Shown here piece after piece: positions 62,068 to 64,000 of a stretch of DNA of 64,000 nt (position 1 is its first letter; every line of letters begins with the position of its first letter). The stretch spans positions 50,287,115 through 50,351,114 of the forward strand of contig JALIRH010000004.1 of NCBI GenBank assembly GCA_023055505.1, written 5' to 3'. Position numbers and translations under genes: made by a program. This DNA is from Callipepla californica brunnescens (Eukaryota; Chordata; Aves; Galliformes; Odontophoridae). Under the pieces are notes generated by a model, which was not told the origin of the DNA, ran no database searches, and worked only from the letters and a program-made list of their open reading frames with translations.

Positions 62068-62140
62068 ATATTAAAAAAGAAAAAAAAAAAAAAAGGGAAA
62101 AAGAGGAAAAAATAATTAAAAAAAAAACAAAAAAACACAA
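62068..62140. repeat. A-rich tract in the 3'UTR
   Basis: Long A-runs are broken by single G, C or T bases. It includes an ATTAAA at its start, but the following A-runs are genome-encoded, so cDNA ends mapping here would likely be internal priming. Confidence 0.85.
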
Positions 62141-62736
62141 AACCAGTTGCATGAATCAAGGCTGTGAAGTCGAACATTAAGTAATAACGCGGCAGTGCCT
62201 TTCTTTTTTGTATTCACCCATTCCCCCCCCAACACGTGCAACTGTTCCCCGCGGCCCCGGCAGCTCCTGGTGCTGACGCCCCGTGCCCTGGACCCGCGGC
62301 CCTACTGGGGCAGTCCTATGGGGCCGCGACGCTGAGGATAACCCCATTTCTTTTGAGGTGTCGCCGTCCCGCTGCGGACGAGCCCTTTGCTGAGCCAGGA
62401 GTGGGGCAACCCAACGCTTCTCAGCTCAGAAGGAAGCATCACGTTGGGGTCGGGGTCACCCCGCTGCCCCCACCGCGCCGTGATCCCATGATCAGGATCG
62501 GCGCTCGGCGTTGAGGATTTGTGGTGCCACCTTCCTCCGTGGGTCGGCTTTTCTGGATGTGCCTGATGGAAAGTAGGTCCTGCAGACGTCTAATTTGCAC
62601 ACAAGCTAACGAGAACACTTAAGAGTTGATTTTATACGAGTCATCCAAGAGTTTGCAAAGTGAGTTTTATTTTTTGTATTCCTTTATCTTTACTTAAAGG
62701 TGAATGTGTATTCCTCTGGGAGGAATAGGAAGAAAA

Positions 62737-62803
62737 CAAAAAAAAAAAGAAAAAAAAAAAGAAAAAAAAAGGGGAAAAAAAAGAAAAGGGAAAAAAAAAA
62801 CAA
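62737..62803. repeat. A-rich tract in the 3'UTR
   Basis: Repeated A-runs of 8 to 11 are separated by G or GGG, about 65 bases in all. A second potential internal-priming site for oligo-dT. Confidence 0.85.
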
Positions 62804-63298
62804 CAAAAACCAACCCAAACAGGAATGTTAATAATGTTAAACAGAATACTTCCTCCCTTATTAATATATAACCCTCTGTATTTATGCCTATTGTAAGCTG
62901 ACTTCCAAGAGCTTTGACCTCTTTTCTGTTGCATGCCGTTCCCGGGCAGCCCTTTATTGTACATGCATGCCTCTAGTCCTGTTTTTTTTCTGTACAAAGT
63001 TAGTGCACAAAGAAATATTTTTGCCTAGTTCATGTTGCCAAGCAATGCCTATTTTTTAAATTTTGTCATATATGGAAATAGCATGTTTGTTACATGTAAA
63101 AGCTTCCTATATACAGAAATACTAATGTTTGGAGATGCTGGTCTTTGCAAGTGTACAGTTTTCAAATGTTGTTACCAGTGAAACACCCTCGTGATTTCAA
63201 CTCGCTCCAATGTATTTATTACTCATTTGCTCCCATGTAACTAGGAGTCATGGCTATATTTCATATCGACGTTATATTGAAAGTGAAGGGAGATGATT

Positions 63299-63304
63299 AA
63301 TACA
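63299..63304 (+). terminator. SAMD4A: Probable non-canonical poly(A) signal AATACA
   Basis: AATACA is one of the known weaker variants of AATAAA. About 15-20 bases downstream is a GT-rich element (GGGGTGTGTC at 63320-63329), the usual downstream element arrangement. The composition changes from AT-rich UTR to mixed sequence here. No AATAAA occurs in the 3'UTR. Confidence 0.55.
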
Positions 63305-63679
63305 AGGTTTTGTAACACTGGGGTGTGTCGCCTCTTCCTTTACTCTCTTTTTCTTTGGCAGGATGGCTGACAGCCGAAAGAAGAGCACAAAGTCCACAGT
63401 GGGGTGAGGGAGGGGAGGGAGGAGTGCTCAGCTCCGTGGGGCGGTTGTTTTCCTGACTTAAATCCCACAGCAGGAGTTGGGCACATACAGATCCACCAGC
63501 CTTCCATCCACAGCCTTCATCTGTCCCACTGGGACACGGGCAGCGTTGGTGCCAGGGCCACAACTCCCATTTTTTCTATGTTTTCTCAGCTTTCATGGGT
63601 TCTGCAAGAGCTGTGTGATGCTGACAGCTCTGCCGTGGGCAGCACCAAGGAAGGGAAGAGGCCACAGCTCTTGTTTTAG

Positions 63680-64000
63680 CGCTAAAGCAATCTTAGTGGG
63701 GCTGTGAGAGACAGCTCAGAGCACATCATCCCACCCAGCCCATAGTCCGTGCTCAGAGCCTTCCTCGTTCCCTGCAGAAATTCTGACATTTAAATGGAAT
63801 TCCCTTCACTTCAGCTTGCGGCCATTGCCTCTTGTAGCTCTAAAAACCTGGCTCTGCCGTTTTCACACCCATCGTTGGGTATTTACACAGCACTGAGCTC
63901 TCCCTGGGCTCCAACTTCTCAAGGCTTAGCTACCCTAAGAACTCCCAGATCCTTACCCATTGGCCCCAGTATGTCCATGGGGCCTTGCTGAGCCTCATGA
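63680..64000 (-). mobile_element. CR1 LINE fragment at the right edge
   Basis: GGCCATTGCCTCTTGTAGCT, TGGGTATTTACACAGCACTG, AACTTCTCAAGGCTTAGC and GGGGCCTTGCTGAGCCTC correspond to the CR1 3' region upstream of the tail (ORF2 end) in reverse complement. It continues past the window edge. Confidence 0.75.

Larger units (their letters stand above)
60054..63316 (+). other. SAMD4A: SAMD4A 3' untranslated region (about 3.3 kb)
   Basis: It runs from the stop codon to a probable cleavage site near 63316. It contains a G-quadruplex candidate (60289-60313), a CR1 fragment (60850-61000), a TA-rich tract (61475-61522), A-rich tracts (62068-62140 and 62737-62803) and ATTTA pentamers at 61686, 62037, 62880 and 63214. 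The last 500 bases are AT-rich and unlike neighbouring sequence, as expected for a conserved UTR end. No AATAAA was found in it. The 3' border is inferred. Confidence 0.75.

Noticed and set aside
62068..62110. ATTAAA followed by A-runs as a poly(A) site
   Set aside because: The A-runs are encoded in the genome and there is no GT-rich downstream element; sequence resembling UTR continues for 1.2 kb.
1..64000. CRISPR arrays, operons, phage genes, tRNA or rRNA genes
   Set aside because: None found. The repeats are CR1, minisatellite and microsatellites, and no cloverleaf or rRNA-like segment was recognised by eye.

Overview
The window is vertebrate nuclear DNA, almost certainly from a bird and probably a galliform such as chicken. 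The reasons are the small spliced exons with GT..AG borders, the long introns, and the many short 3'-end fragments of CR1 LINEs, the dominant avian interspersed repeat. No Alu-like or other SINE was recognised. There is no bacterial gene structure, CRISPR array, operon or phage content.

One gene explains the coding content: SAMD4A (Smaug1), on the + strand from beyond the left edge to a stop codon at 60051-60053. Smaug proteins bind stem-loop Smaug recognition elements in mRNA through a SAM domain and repress translation or promote mRNA decay. Twelve coding exons were assembled by hand: 2-77 (partial), 36131-36649, 47803-48066, 52059-52168, 52751-52837, 53948-54242, 54871-54956, 55608-55726, 56856-57057, 57328-57454, 58134-58217 and 60025-60053. 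All internal borders have GT/AG, all phases match, and the coding bases sum to 1998 (665 residues plus stop). Compared with the mammalian protein only about the first 40 residues are missing; they and the promoter lie left of the window.

Layout: 1-77 is the end of an N-terminal coding exon. 78-36130 is a 36-kb first intron holding C- and T-rich tracts near the donor, a 43-bp minisatellite (1443-1850), about two dozen CR1 fragments, two CpG-rich patches (about 17.8-18.2 kb and 25.5 kb), a short hairpin (29581-29627) and several AT-rich repeat-free blocks that may be conserved regulatory elements. 36.1-48.1 kb carries the two large symmetric exons of the N-terminal half. 52-60 kb holds a tight cluster of nine exons for the SAM domain, the PHAT-like region and the conserved C-terminus. 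60054 to about 63316 is a 3.3-kb 3'UTR with a G-quadruplex candidate, a CR1 fragment, AU-rich pentamers and a non-canonical AATACA poly(A) signal. The last few hundred bases are another CR1 fragment.

No second gene was found on either strand. Most long open frames on the minus strand or in introns are shadows of exons, CR1 remnants or simple repeats. The most interesting items are regulatory or structural: possible circular RNA formation from the 519-nt exon between oppositely oriented CR1 copies, in-frame cassette exons, the 3'UTR G-quadruplex, a possible intronic promoter, and unexplained intronic structures. No wholly new gene system is evident.
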